From: Caballeronia insecticola
GTDB lineage: Bacteria; Pseudomonadota; Gammaproteobacteria; Burkholderiales; Burkholderiaceae
Assembly (NCBI RefSeq): GCF_000402035.1
Contig: NC_021289.1
Coordinates: 496,001-560,000 of the forward strand
DNA length: 64,000 nucleotides
Direction: 5' to 3'
Shown: one piece after another, positions 8,480 through 17,023 of the stretch
Layout: each line of letters starts with the position of its first letter
Position numbering within the stretch: position 1 is the stretch's first letter
Program-made: the position numbers and the translations under genes
Notes under the pieces: generated by a model
Databases searched by the model: none
Told to the model about the DNA's origin: nothing
The model's input: only the letters and a program-made list of their open reading frames with translations

Positions 8480-9373
8480 ATGAGGAGAATCCCTAACTAC
8501 AGCCTGTACGGAGAGTCGGCGCGTCCGCCGTGGTACGACGCGTTCAACTTCGAATGGATCGTCGAGCGGAGTGCTCCGAACGACTGGCATATCGATGCGC
8601 ATCGTCACGATGCGCTTCTGCAGTTTCTGTACATACGCGGCGGCGGCGGAGAGGTGCTGATCGAGAACCGCAAGATCGAGATCGTGCCGCCTTGCGTCAT
8701 CGTGTTGCCCGCGCAAACGGTGCACGGCTTCAATTTCGCGCCGCATGTCGACGGTCTCGTCATCACGGTCGCACAGCGCTCGATCGAAGCGATTGCGTCG
8801 ATCACGGCGCCGGGACTCGTGCCCGTGCTGCAGCGCGCCGGCGTCATTCGCGTGAACGCTCAAGCGGCAAAGGATAGTTCGCTGATGCCGATCGTCGAAT
8901 TGCTGGAGAAGGAATTCCGCGCGACGGATCGCGCGCACATGGCGGCGGGCATGTCGCTCTTGATTGCACTTTTCGTGCATGTGGCGCGTCTTTGCGAGCA
9001 CGCATCGACGCCAAGCGTCGCGCCAACGGACAGACGCGCGCAGCAGATCAAGCGTTTCAGGGAGCTGGTGGCGGCGCACTTTCGCGAGCATCGCCCGGTC
9101 GAGTTCTATGCTCAGAAACTCGGAATGACCGTGACGCAACTGGGACGGATTTGCCGTGAGGAAATATCGAGCTCACCGCTTGCGGTGTTGAACGAGCATC
9201 TCGTGCGCGAAGCACAGCGTGATCTTGTCTATTCGCATATGTCGGTCAAGCAGATTGCGCACGGCCTGGGTTTTGCCGATATCGCGTATTTCAGCCGCTA
9301 TTTTCGCAAGCAGACCGGTGTCACGCCGACGCAGTTTCAAGCCGAAGCGCTCAAGGCTCTCGCCATTCAATAA
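8480..9373 (+). CDS. AraC family regulator, PobR-like
   Basis: A 297-residue AraC/XylS regulator. An N-terminal cupin-like sensor opens with RIPNYSLYGESARPPW, a pattern I associate with AraC-type PobR proteins that sense 4-hydroxybenzoate. The C-terminal double helix-turn-helix includes HMSVKQIAHGLGFADIAYFSRYFRKQTGVTPTQF. The ATG at 8480 has CAGGAG nine bases upstream, better than the in-frame GTG at 8459. It is transcribed away from the five-gene oxidoreductase/transporter operon, sharing a 135-base intergenic region, and probably activates it. No pobA gene is in the window. Confidence 0.88.
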   Translation: MRRIPNYSLYGESARPPWYDAFNFEWIVERSAPNDWHIDAHRHDALLQFLYIRGGGGEVLIENRKIEIVPPCVIVLPAQTVHGFNFAPHVDGLVITVAQRSIEAIASITAPGLVPVLQRAGVIRVNAQAAKDSSLMPIVELLEKEFRATDRAHMAAGMSLLIALFVHVARLCEHASTPSVAPTDRRAQQIKRFRELVAAHFREHRPVEFYAQKLGMTVTQLGRICREEISSSPLAVLNEHLVREAQRDLVYSHMSVKQIAHGLGFADIAYFSRYFRKQTGVTPTQFQAEALKALAIQ

Positions 9374-9495
9374 ACATGCAGGGTTGCCACGACGCTGCAA
9401 GCGTTCTATGCTTCGCCGTGCTGTCGAAACGATAAAAGAAAAAAATACGGCCCGAGCGAGACCAGTCCGGTTAATTTTCCTTCCAAGGAGGGAGC

Positions 9496-11145
9496 ATGAT
9501 CGCACTGTCATTGCATCGCGCGGGCCATGATGCGTCGCGGCATTCTTCGCTAAAGACAAAACGAACGTTAGGCGCTTGGCTTATTCTGAGCACGGCTGCC
9601 AGTCTCGCTTACGCGGATGCGTCAGGCGGCTATACGCTGCCACCTCCGCCGAGCGAGCTTTATGGCGATCTCTTCGTCGCCGTGCAGACGCAAGGCATTT
9701 ATCCGGATCAAAAGACCTTCGTCGATGCAACGCCCAAGATGGATCCGGCGCAGATCGTGCAGGCTTATCATCAGCAAATGGCGACGCCCGGGTTCTCGCT
9801 GACCGCATTCGTCGCGCAGTACTTTACGCCGCCGACGGATCAGAGCATCACGCCGCCGCCGAATCAGTCGCTGCGTGAACATATCGACTGGCTCTGGCCT
9901 GAACTCACGCGCCTGACGACCACGGCAAACGTGCCGCCCTATAGTTCGCTGATCCCAATGCCCAAGCAGTACGTCGTGCCCGGCGGACGTTTCCGTGAAG
10001 GCTACTACTGGGATACCTATTTCACGATGCTGGGTCTTCAGGAAGCGGGCCGCGAAGATCTCGTCGACGACATGCTGGATAACTTCGCCTATCTCATCGA
10101 CACGATCGGCCATATTCCCAACGGTAACCGCACATACTACGTAAGCCGCTCGCAGCCGCCATTTTTCTCGTACATGGTGGAACTTGCCGCGCAAAAGGAG
10201 GGCGGGCGCGTGTATCAGAAGTACTTGCCGCAACTTCGCCGCGAACACAGTTACTGGATGACGGGCGCGAATACGCTGCAGCCGGGCGGTGCGGTGCGCA
10301 ATGTCGTGATGCTGCCTGACAAGACCGTGCTGAATCGCTATTGGGATGAACGTGATACGCCGCGCGACGAGTCTTATACCGAGGACGTGAACACCGCGAA
10401 GCAGGTCACAGGTCGTCCGGCCAATGAGGTTTATCGCGATCTGCGTGCGGCTGCCGAAAGCGGCTGGGATTTCAGCTCGCGATGGTTCGGCGACAATCAA
10501 ACGCTCGCAACGATACGCACGACATCGATCATTCCGGTCGATCTCAACAGCCTCATGTTTCATCTGGAAACGACGATCGCGATAGGCTGCGGTGAAGCGC
10601 GGGATTTTGCTTGCGTAGGCGAGTTCGTCGGGCGGGCGGCTAAGCGCGCTATCGCCATCAACAAGTATCTCTGGAACAAGAACGGCTATTACGGCGATTA
10701 CGACTGGAAGCTCGGCCAGCCGCGCAACAATCCGTCGGCGGCGATGCTTTATCCGCTTTTCGCGGGCGCGGCGTGGCCGGATCGCGCCCATACGACCGCG
10801 AATTCCGTCGAAGCCATTTTGCTTAAGCCCGGTGGCCTCGTCACGACGACCTTCAAAACGACACAGCAATGGGATGCGCCAAACGGCTGGGCGCCCTTAC
10901 ACTGGATTGCCGTGCAAGGGCTCAAGCGTTACGGGCGTGGTGATCTTTCTCGGCAGATCGGCACGCGCTTTCTCGCTGACGTGAATAACGTCTACGCCAC
11001 GCAGCAGAAGCTGGTGGAGAAGTATGTCGTGGAAGGTGAGGGAACGGGTGGCGGCGGTGGCGGCGAATATCCTTTGCAGGATGGCTTCGGCTGGACGAAC
11101 GGCGTTACGCTCAAGCTGCTCGATCTTTACGCCCCGGGGCAATAA
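9496..11145 (+). CDS. treA: Periplasmic alpha,alpha-trehalase (GH37)
   Basis: A 549-residue glycoside hydrolase family 37 trehalase that splits trehalose into two glucoses. Both family signatures are present: [15 protein letters not shown] near residues 162-176 and [13 protein letters not shown] near 458-470. A glycine run ([15 protein letters not shown]) near the C-terminus is usual for the family. A signal peptide lies after about 18 N-terminal residues ([18 protein letters not shown]), giving a periplasmic enzyme. A strong AAGGAGGG precedes the ATG. No trehalose transporter or regulator is adjacent; it appears to be a single-gene unit. Confidence 0.95.
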   Translation: MIALSLHRAGHDASRHSSLKTKRTLGAWLILSTAASLAYADASGGYTLPPPPSELYGDLFVAVQTQGIYPDQKTFVDATPKMDPAQIVQAYHQQMATPGFSLTAFVAQYFTPPTDQSITPPPNQSLREHIDWLWPELTRLTTTANVPPYSSLIPMPKQYVVPGGRFREGYYWDTYFTMLGLQEAGREDLVDDMLDNFAYLIDTIGHIPNGNRTYYVSRSQPPFFSYMVELAAQKEGGRVYQKYLPQLRREHSYWMTGANTLQPGGAVRNVVMLPDKTVLNRYWDERDTPRDESYTEDVNTAKQVTGRPANEVYRDLRAAAESGWDFSSRWFGDNQTLATIRTTSIIPVDLNSLMFHLETTIAIGCGEARDFACVGEFVGRAAKRAIAINKYLWNKNGYYGDYDWKLGQPRNNPSAAMLYPLFAGAAWPDRAHTTANSVEAILLKPGGLVTTTFKTTQQWDAPNGWAPLHWIAVQGLKRYGRGDLSRQIGTRFLADVNNVYATQQKLVEKYVVEGEGTGGGGGGEYPLQDGFGWTNGVTLKLLDLYAPGQ

Positions 11146-11159
11146 CCGAAGTCACAATG

Positions 11160-11696
11160 TCAGAGCTTGCCGGGCCGCGGATCGGAAACAAAACCCTCGC
11201 GGTTCGGCATCTTTACCTTCGGCAAGGACTGCGCATCGAGCCGCGTGTCCTCGGGCACGATGTGATTCAAATAGAGCAAATACGCGCTAAGGGCATAGAC
11301 CTCATCGGGCTTAAGCGATTGCGGCGCGTTATAAGGCATGGCGCGTCGAATGTAATCGAAGAGCGTCGTGGAATACGGCCAATAACCGCCGATGGTCTTC
11401 TTAGGCTTTGCATCCGCGAGCGTGCCCGTGCCGCCCACGAGCGCATCGCCGATACCGCCTTCGCCGTTTGCGCCATGACAGGACGCGCATTTCGCGCCGA
11501 AAATCTGCTTGCCGTGTGCAACATCGCCGGATCCTTCGGGCAGGCCGTGTCCGCTCGAATCGATATCGATATTCCACGCCGAGATGGCTTTTGGATCGAT
11601 CGGCGTGCCGATGCCATATGCGCCGCCTGCCGCATGGCCCGGTATGGACGCAACGCCTAGAAGTGCGCTAAGAACCGCGACATGAGCCTTAAGCAT
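11160..11696 (-). CDS. Monohaem cytochrome c, sulfite dehydrogenase partner (SoxD/SorB-like)
   Basis: A 178-residue periplasmic class I cytochrome c. It has a signal peptide (MLKAHVAVLSALLGVASIPGHAAG) and one haem site, C70-ASC-H74. The MPYNAPQSL segment probably supplies the axial Met. Its start overlaps the end of the SoxC-like gene by eight bases, so the two are co-translated. Homologues accept electrons from the molybdenum subunit of sulfite dehydrogenase. The single haem and short length resemble small SoxD or SorB proteins rather than the dihaem SoxD of Paracoccus. Confidence 0.85.
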   Translation of the reverse strand: MLKAHVAVLSALLGVASIPGHAAGGAYGIGTPIDPKAISAWNIDIDSSGHGLPEGSGDVAHGKQIFGAKCASCHGANGEGGIGDALVGGTGTLADAKPKKTIGGYWPYSTTLFDYIRRAMPYNAPQSLKPDEVYALSAYLLYLNHIVPEDTRLDAQSLPKVKMPNREGFVSDPRPGKL

Positions 11697-12960
11697 TGCG
11701 CACCTCGCCGGTTGCTTCGACGCGCCAGTTTTGAATGCCGTTGTAGTGGTATTGCGAATTGACGCCACGCGCCGCGACAAGCGCCGCACGCGTCGGCTGA
11801 ATATAGCCCGTTTCGTCGACAGCGCGGCTTTGCAGATTTGCCACGCTGCCGTTCCAGTGCCAGTCGGCCTCGAAGCGCGTCAACGCACGATCCTGAGCGG
11901 CGCCGTTGAGACGCGCAGGATGCCATGTCGTGCCACCATCAGTGGACACGTCTACGCGCCGGATGCGCCCACGTCCCGACCAGGCGTAGCCGCTTATCGC
12001 ATAGTAGCCGTGCGTCGTCAGCCGATGTCCCGCGGAGGGACGCGTTATGACCGATTTCGCATCCATCTCGAACACGAATTGACGCGCCTTCCCATCGCGC
12101 AGGAGATTCGTGTACTTCGACGTTTCCTCGCGCGTCATCTCGGGCGCCTGCACGAGCTTGATGCGTCTTAGCCATTTGATGTTCGTATTGCCTTCGAAAC
12201 CCGGCACGATCAGTCGAATCGGATAACCATTCTCAGGACGCAGCCGCTCGCCGTTTTGCGCATAGACGACGAGCGCGCGGTCGAGAATGCGCGCAAGCGG
12301 AAGGCTTCGTGTCATGGCCGCGCCGTCCGCGCCTTCGGCAAGAATCCATTGCGCGGATGTATCGACGCCGACTTCGTCGAGCAAGGTCGAAAGACGCACG
12401 CCGGTCCATTCGCAACATGACAGCAAACCATGCGTGAGCTGCACCGGAAGTCCGCTAGGCCCGTTCCATTCGCTCCCGGTATTGCCCGAGCATTCGAGAA
12501 AATACACACGCGATTCGGATGGAAAGCGCAACAGGTCATCGATAGTGAAGAGGCGCGGCTGACGAACAAGGCCATGTATCACAAGGCGATGCTGCGCTGG
12601 ATCGATCTTGGGCACGCCCGCATGATGACGCTCATACACCAGGCCGTTGGGCGTGATGCTGCCGAAGAGATCGGCGAGCGGTGTCATCGATGATCCTGAG
12701 CCGGGCATTGCGGCAGCGCGTGCGCTGCGGCGTATCACGTTGCTTTCGAACGACGAAGGCATGCCGTAAGGCGGCGAAAGCAATGGCGCGCCCGGCGTGA
12801 GTGTCCAGGGCTCGACAGTAAGCGGTTCCGATGCAGCCTCTTGCGCCTGAGCGCGAAAGCCCAGACCTGAAGCAAGCGCGCCGGCCGAGAGCTTGCGCAT
12901 CGTGTCCCGGCGGCTGTCGGAGAAGAGAGGAGATTGCGCAAGCTTGGCGTTTCTTTTCAT
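11689..12960 (-). CDS. soxC: Sulfite dehydrogenase molybdenum subunit, SoxC-like
   Basis: A 423-residue sulfite-oxidase-family protein. A twin-arginine segment (SRRDTMRKLSAGALASG) at residues 16-32 indicates folded export to the periplasm. The molybdopterin domain has the conserved cysteine ligand C157 in YFLECSGNTG and NGYPIRLIVPGFEGNTNIKWL. The C-terminal dimerisation domain ends in QYHYNGIQNWRVEATGEV. It should oxidise sulfite to sulfate, passing electrons to the overlapping cytochrome c gene. No soxXYZAB genes are nearby, so this is a stand-alone sulfite-detoxifying pair, not a full Sox system. Confidence 0.9.
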   Translation of the reverse strand: MKRNAKLAQSPLFSDSRRDTMRKLSAGALASGLGFRAQAQEAASEPLTVEPWTLTPGAPLLSPPYGMPSSFESNVIRRSARAAAMPGSGSSMTPLADLFGSITPNGLVYERHHAGVPKIDPAQHRLVIHGLVRQPRLFTIDDLLRFPSESRVYFLECSGNTGSEWNGPSGLPVQLTHGLLSCCEWTGVRLSTLLDEVGVDTSAQWILAEGADGAAMTRSLPLARILDRALVVYAQNGERLRPENGYPIRLIVPGFEGNTNIKWLRRIKLVQAPEMTREETSKYTNLLRDGKARQFVFEMDAKSVITRPSAGHRLTTHGYYAISGYAWSGRGRIRRVDVSTDGGTTWHPARLNGAAQDRALTRFEADWHWNGSVANLQSRAVDETGYIQPTRAALVAARGVNSQYHYNGIQNWRVEATGEVRNA

Positions 12961-13168
12961 CGCTGATCTTCGTGGATGGGCGAGTGAGACCGAGTCCCGC
13001 GCAATGGCCGTGCCGCGAAGATAAAACCGTCCGTTTTGCTGACAACCCGAGACATCGCCCTTGAGAACGAACGATTCTAATGAAGCAATGCGCTCACGCG
13101 AACCAATGGACTTTCATATCGTTATCACGGGTTCGCGCGCATTCTGCATTGTGAATGGTCAGCTTTCT

Positions 13169-13405
13169 TTAGCTTTCTTTAGCTTGCTTTTGCCGCCGAT
13201 ATTCCGGCACCGGCAGGCCGCCCCAGCCCCAGTTCTCGAGTTCCACTTCCTGAATGACGACAAAAGTAGATTCCATGGGCTTGTTCAACACGTCGCGTAA
13301 CAGTTCGCTTACGCCTTTGATGAGTTGCGCCTTTTCATCGGCGGTGACGGCATTCGTGCCGGGCGTGTTGCCTTCGCGCGTCACCTGAATCGTTACGATC
13401 GGCAT
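13169..13405 (-). CDS. Tautomerase family protein (4-oxalocrotonate tautomerase-like)
   Basis: A 78-residue tautomerase-fold protein. After Met removal the catalytic Pro1 is N-terminal (MPIVTIQVTREG). A characteristic NWGWGGLPV stretch lies in the second half. The ATG at 13405 is preceded by GGGAG, so the longer upstream extension is rejected. Near the stop the DNA carries a short repeat of AGCTTTCTTT, giving the KQAKES tail. It follows a Tyr-less SDR gene in the same direction with a 48-base gap. It probably isomerises an enol/keto acid; the substrate is unknown. Confidence 0.88.
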   Translation of the reverse strand: MPIVTIQVTREGNTPGTNAVTADEKAQLIKGVSELLRDVLNKPMESTFVVIQEVELENWGWGGLPVPEYRRQKQAKES

Positions 13406-13453
13406 GACGGTCTCCCTCAAGTAAGAAAGCGCCCGCAAGGGGCGCGAACGCTA

Positions 13454-14164
13454 TCAATGTCCGGCGCTTTGACCGCCATCGACGTGCAGGATTTCGCCCG
13501 TCACGAAGGGTGCATTGTCGAGATACAGCACGGCGTTGGCGATGTCGCTCATTTCTCCCATGTGTCCCATCGGATGCAGTGCGCCAAGCGCATCGTGTGT
13601 TTCAGGCGCGTGCATAGGCGACTTGATGACGCCAGGCGATACGGCGTTCGCGCGAATGCCGGACTTTGCATATTCGATAGCAAGCGACTTGGTGGCTCCA
13701 TTCAATCCGCCCTTCGTCAGCGATGCGAGCACCGACGGCACGCCGCTGATCGCATGGTCGACGAGACTGGTCGTGATGTTGACGATATGCCCGCTACGGT
13801 TCTTTTCCATCTGCTCGATAGCGAGTTGCGTGATGTAGAAGAAGCCGTTCAGGTTCACCTTCAAGACCGCGTCATAGTCTTCTTGCGTGTATTGTGTGAA
13901 CGGTTTGGCGATGAAGATGCCGGCGTTGTTGACGAGCGTATCGATGCGGCCAAAGCGCGCGATAGCCGCTTCCACGACGCGTTGCGCGGTAGCGCGTTCG
14001 CCGATATCGCCTGCAATGGCGACGACGTTCTCGTCGTCCGACTGCTTGATCGAACGCGCGGTGGCGACGACCGCATACCCTTGCGCGCGGAATGCGTTGA
14101 CAATTTCCGCGCCGATGCCTTGCGAAGCACCTGTGACGATAGCGACCTTTTGTGCGTTGCTCAT
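13454..14164 (-). CDS. SDR family protein lacking the catalytic tyrosine
   Basis: A 236-residue SDR fold. The coenzyme loop TGASQGIG, NNAGIF and the NITTS serine region are intact. Where classical SDRs have Y-x3-K, this protein reads VLASLTKGG: the Lys is kept, but the position four residues before it is Ala. The C-terminal ILHVDGGQSAGH is normal. Tyr is the general acid/base in ordinary SDRs, so this subgroup either uses another residue or does different chemistry. It is divergent from the HAD gene and upstream of the tautomerase gene. A good start with an adjacent MSNAQKVAIVTG opening is visible. Confidence 0.85.
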   Translation of the reverse strand: MSNAQKVAIVTGASQGIGAEIVNAFRAQGYAVVATARSIKQSDDENVVAIAGDIGERATAQRVVEAAIARFGRIDTLVNNAGIFIAKPFTQYTQEDYDAVLKVNLNGFFYITQLAIEQMEKNRSGHIVNITTSLVDHAISGVPSVLASLTKGGLNGATKSLAIEYAKSGIRANAVSPGVIKSPMHAPETHDALGALHPMGHMGEMSDIANAVLYLDNAPFVTGEILHVDGGQSAGH

Positions 14165-14372
14165 GATGAACCTCGATGAATAGTTAGGGGCCTGTTGCGA
14201 ATCGGCCTACGGCTCCGATGGGTCGTAATCTAGGCCTTAAGAGATTCGTTGCCCACACACGCGGTGGACTATCAGTCTTGCGTGCCAGGAACAAATACGC
14301 CGGCTCAATGATCGGACGAATTCGACGACGCGATCGGGAGCGGGGCCCGTTCATCACTATGGGAGACACTGC

Positions 14373-15095
14373 ATGAGCTTGTCTTGTATGAAGGTATTCG
14401 TGTTCGACGTATTCGGCACGGTGGTGGACTGGCGAGGCGGCGTCGCGCGTGAGGCGGCCACGTTTCTGCAAACTCACGGCGCCTCCGGCGTGCAGCCGGA
14501 GGCTTTCGCGGACGCGTGGCGCAGCCGCTACGTTCCCGCGATGCGCAAGGTGATTAGCGGCGAGCGGCCATTTGTGCGGCTCGACGTGCTGCATCGCGAG
14601 AATCTCGTCGACGTGTTGCCGGAATTCGGTATCGATCCCAACGCTGTCGCGCCAGAAGCGCTGGATGAACTGAATCTCGCCTGGCATAGGCTCGATCCGT
14701 GGCCGGATTCGATTTCAGGCCTGCAAAGACTCAAAGCGCGCCATATCATCGCGCCGCTTTCAAACGGAAATATCAGGCTGATGGTCGATATGGCGAAGCG
14801 CGCTGGCTTGCCTTGGGATGCAATCCTCGGCGCGGAGGTTGCGCAAATCTATAAGCCCGCGCCGCAAGCCTATCTGCGCACTGCCGAAGTGTTGATGGTC
14901 GAACCCGGAGAAGTGTGTCTCGTCGCCGCACATAACGATGATCTTGCCGCGGCCAGAAAGTGCGGTTTGAAGACGGCGTTCATCGCGCGTCCTTATGAGC
15001 GCGGTCCCAATCAGACAGTCGATTTAAAGGCCGAAAGCGATTGGGATGTCGTTGTGAACGACATGAATGAACTGGCCGACGCCGTAGGCGCCTGA
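14373..15095 (+). CDS. HAD superfamily hydrolase, haloacid dehalogenase type II
   Basis: A 240-residue HAD protein of the L-2-haloacid dehalogenase group. The nucleophile Asp12 is in FVFDVFGTVVDW. Motif II is PLSNGN, and the Lys of motif III is in AQIYKPAPQAY. The acidic motif IV is AAHNDDLAAARKCG, and the C-terminal FIARPYERGPNQ segment is family-typical. A GGGAG precedes the ATG. It may hydrolyse 2-haloacids or a related substrate; many members are generic. It is a single-gene unit divergent from the SDR/tautomerase pair. Confidence 0.88.
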   Translation: MSLSCMKVFVFDVFGTVVDWRGGVAREAATFLQTHGASGVQPEAFADAWRSRYVPAMRKVISGERPFVRLDVLHRENLVDVLPEFGIDPNAVAPEALDELNLAWHRLDPWPDSISGLQRLKARHIIAPLSNGNIRLMVDMAKRAGLPWDAILGAEVAQIYKPAPQAYLRTAEVLMVEPGEVCLVAAHNDDLAAARKCGLKTAFIARPYERGPNQTVDLKAESDWDVVVNDMNELADAVGA

Positions 15096-15132
15096 GTGCT
15101 AAAGGCATCGGCCTTGATGAAAGCTTAGAGAC

Positions 15133-15426
15133 TCAGGCGACGCCTTCCACGACTCGGAAATCGCGCACTACGGAATCGCCCAGCACTTTTAGCGCTTCCT
15201 GATAGGTCGCGCTGTTGTACGCGGCGACAGCAGCATCGAGCGAATCGAATTCGACCACGACCGTGCGCTCGATGGCGCCTTCACCTTGCACCACCGAAGC
15301 GACGCCGCGAACGAGCGGCCGGCCACCGCCTTCCTTGATGGCTTGCGTCGCGATCTTGGCGTATTCCGCGGCCTGATCCGGCTTCATGATCTGTTTGTAC
15401 ACGCTGACCCAATATCCTTTTGCCAT
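15133..15426 (-). CDS. DUF1330 family protein
   Basis: A 97-residue dimeric alpha/beta-barrel type protein with the DUF1330 pattern. It starts KGYWVSVYKQIMKPDQAAEYA, carries GRPLVRG in the middle, and has the conserved ERTVVVEFDSLDAAVAAYNS followed by YQEAL. The start is the ATG at 15426; upstream in-frame sequence looks non-coding. No reaction is established for the family. It stands alone, convergent with the HAD gene. Confidence 0.88.
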   Translation of the reverse strand: MAKGYWVSVYKQIMKPDQAAEYAKIATQAIKEGGGRPLVRGVASVVQGEGAIERTVVVEFDSLDAAVAAYNSATYQEALKVLGDSVVRDFRVVEGVA

Positions 15427-15717
15427 CTGTATCTCCAGTTTTGAACGGGCGCCTTGCGCCATGCTTGCGCCATCAGGGCGAACGCGGGAGTGCGCAGCGC
15501 GCACGCGTGTCCGGTTTCGGCGGCCAGCATAGCAAATTATCGCGATCGATCTAAGGCGTGACTAAGCAGGCCCGGCGTCTGACGATTCTCCGCGTTTCCG
15601 TGAAAGGTGCTTTCCTGTGTTAGGGGTTAACCCGAGAAGACTGACGTCATAGACTGCTTTCACTGCTTCGAACAGTACGTTCGAAAGCCGGGCACCTCAT
15701 ATCACGGGAGTTTCATT

Positions 15718-15996
15718 ATGAAGTCGATCATCCGCGCCGCGCTCGTTGCAACCGCTCTTGTCGTTCCTGTCGCTTCGTTTGCTCAAAGCCAGATCACGCG
15801 TGCTCAAGTGCGCGCGGAACTCGCTCAGCTTGAGAGCGTCGGCTACCACGTCGGCGACGGCGATCAGGCGCATTATCCTCAAGCGATTCAGGCAGCCGAA
15901 GCCAAGCTCGCCGCCCGTAACGGCGAGACGGCATATGGCGGCGCGGCGAGCGGCACAACGCAAGCGGGCGGCGGTCGCGTGTCGCAAGCCGACTGA
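15718..15996 (+). CDS. DUF4148 secreted small protein
   Basis: A 92-residue protein with a signal peptide (MKSIIRAALVATALVVPVASFAQS) and the DUF4148 pattern TRAQVRAELAQLESVGYHVGDGDQAHYP. Its Gly/Ala/Thr-rich tail is low in complexity. The family is very common in Burkholderia and relatives, often in many copies, and is periplasmic with unknown function. CGGGAG precedes the ATG. It is the best single-gene indicator of Burkholderiaceae here. Confidence 0.9.
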   Translation: MKSIIRAALVATALVVPVASFAQSQITRAQVRAELAQLESVGYHVGDGDQAHYPQAIQAAEAKLAARNGETAYGGAASGTTQAGGGRVSQAD

Positions 15997-16032
15997 AACG
16001 CAATGTACATGCGCTAAGTCTTTGGCCGTATT

Positions 16033-16914
16033 TCAGTCCGCAGCGTATTTGCGGTCTAGCTCATCGAAAAAGGGCTTGTTTACAAGCCTTTGACGCTCGG
16101 CAAACGGGGCGACGACAGCAGGATCTTCATCCAGCCGCCCTTGCGATTTCAAAGCGCCAAGCGCCGTCTGCATGCCGCGCACGGCGCTTTGCAATGCCGC
16201 ATTCGCATAGAGAACGAGGCTAAAGCCAAGGCCTTGCAGATCCTCCTGACTCGTGACCGGGGTCTTGCCGCCGATCACGATGTTAATGAGTTGCGGTGCG
16301 TCGAGCAGCTTCGGCAGCGCGGCGATTTGCTCAGGCGTTTCGATCGCTTCGACAAAAAGAATGTCAGCGCCTGCTTCGACGAAAGCACGCGCCCGTTCGA
16401 TTGCGGCATCGAAACCTTCGATCGCACATGCATCGGTACGCGCGATGATCTGAAAGTTCGCGTCTTCGCGCGCGTCCACCGCTGCATGTATCTTGCCGAC
16501 CATCTCGTTCGTCGAGATCACGGCCTTGCCCGCAAAGTGGCCGCATTTCTTAGGCATCACCTGATCTTCGAGTTGAATCGCATCGGCGCCCGCGCGTTCA
16601 AGCGTGCGCACGGCATGGCGTACATTGAGCGCGTTGCCGAAGCCGGTATCGGCATCGACGATGAGCGGCACGTCCACCGCATCGCGTATGCGCGACGTAT
16701 GCTCCGCAATTTCAGCAAGACCGATGAAGCCGAGATCCGGCATGCCGAGCGACATATTCGTCACGCCGGCGCCGGTAATGTAGATCGCTTCGAATCCCAG
16801 ATCGGCGGCGACGCGTGCGCTCATCGCGTTGAAGGCGCCGGGCAAAAGCAGGGCGCGCCGCGCATTCACCAGCTCTCGAAAAGCGGCGCGGCGGCGGGAG
16901 GAGGGAGTGGTCAT
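16033..16914 (-). CDS. Isocitrate lyase/PEP mutase family enzyme (oxaloacetate decarboxylase/2,3-dimethylmalate lyase-like)
   Basis: A 293-residue TIM-barrel enzyme. The metal-binding strand is VDADTGFG (residues 87-93), the Glu motif is IQLEDQ, and K123-C124-G125-H126 is the flexible gating-loop cysteine used by lyases. ARTDA is the next conserved strand. The Cys loop points to C-C bond cleavage of a 2-hydroxy or 2-oxo diacid rather than phosphonate chemistry. It lies 109 bases downstream of an amidohydrolase gene in the same direction and may belong to the same catabolic unit. The exact substrate cannot be read from sequence. Confidence 0.88.
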   Translation of the reverse strand: MTTPSSRRRAAFRELVNARRALLLPGAFNAMSARVAADLGFEAIYITGAGVTNMSLGMPDLGFIGLAEIAEHTSRIRDAVDVPLIVDADTGFGNALNVRHAVRTLERAGADAIQLEDQVMPKKCGHFAGKAVISTNEMVGKIHAAVDAREDANFQIIARTDACAIEGFDAAIERARAFVEAGADILFVEAIETPEQIAALPKLLDAPQLINIVIGGKTPVTSQEDLQGLGFSLVLYANAALQSAVRGMQTALGALKSQGRLDEDPAVVAPFAERQRLVNKPFFDELDRKYAAD

Positions 16915-17023
16915 GGCTCGATTCCGGAGAAGTTTTTAATGGGCGACAAAGCGTGCGCCAGCATTTGCAATGCTAACGCGCGCGACGTAACGGCGCTCGC
17001 TCCATGACGCTCGATCGCGACGA

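Noticed and set aside
9622..10869. 415-codon frame antisense to trehalase
   Set aside because: Shadow of the treA codons; no start signal or recognisable domain.
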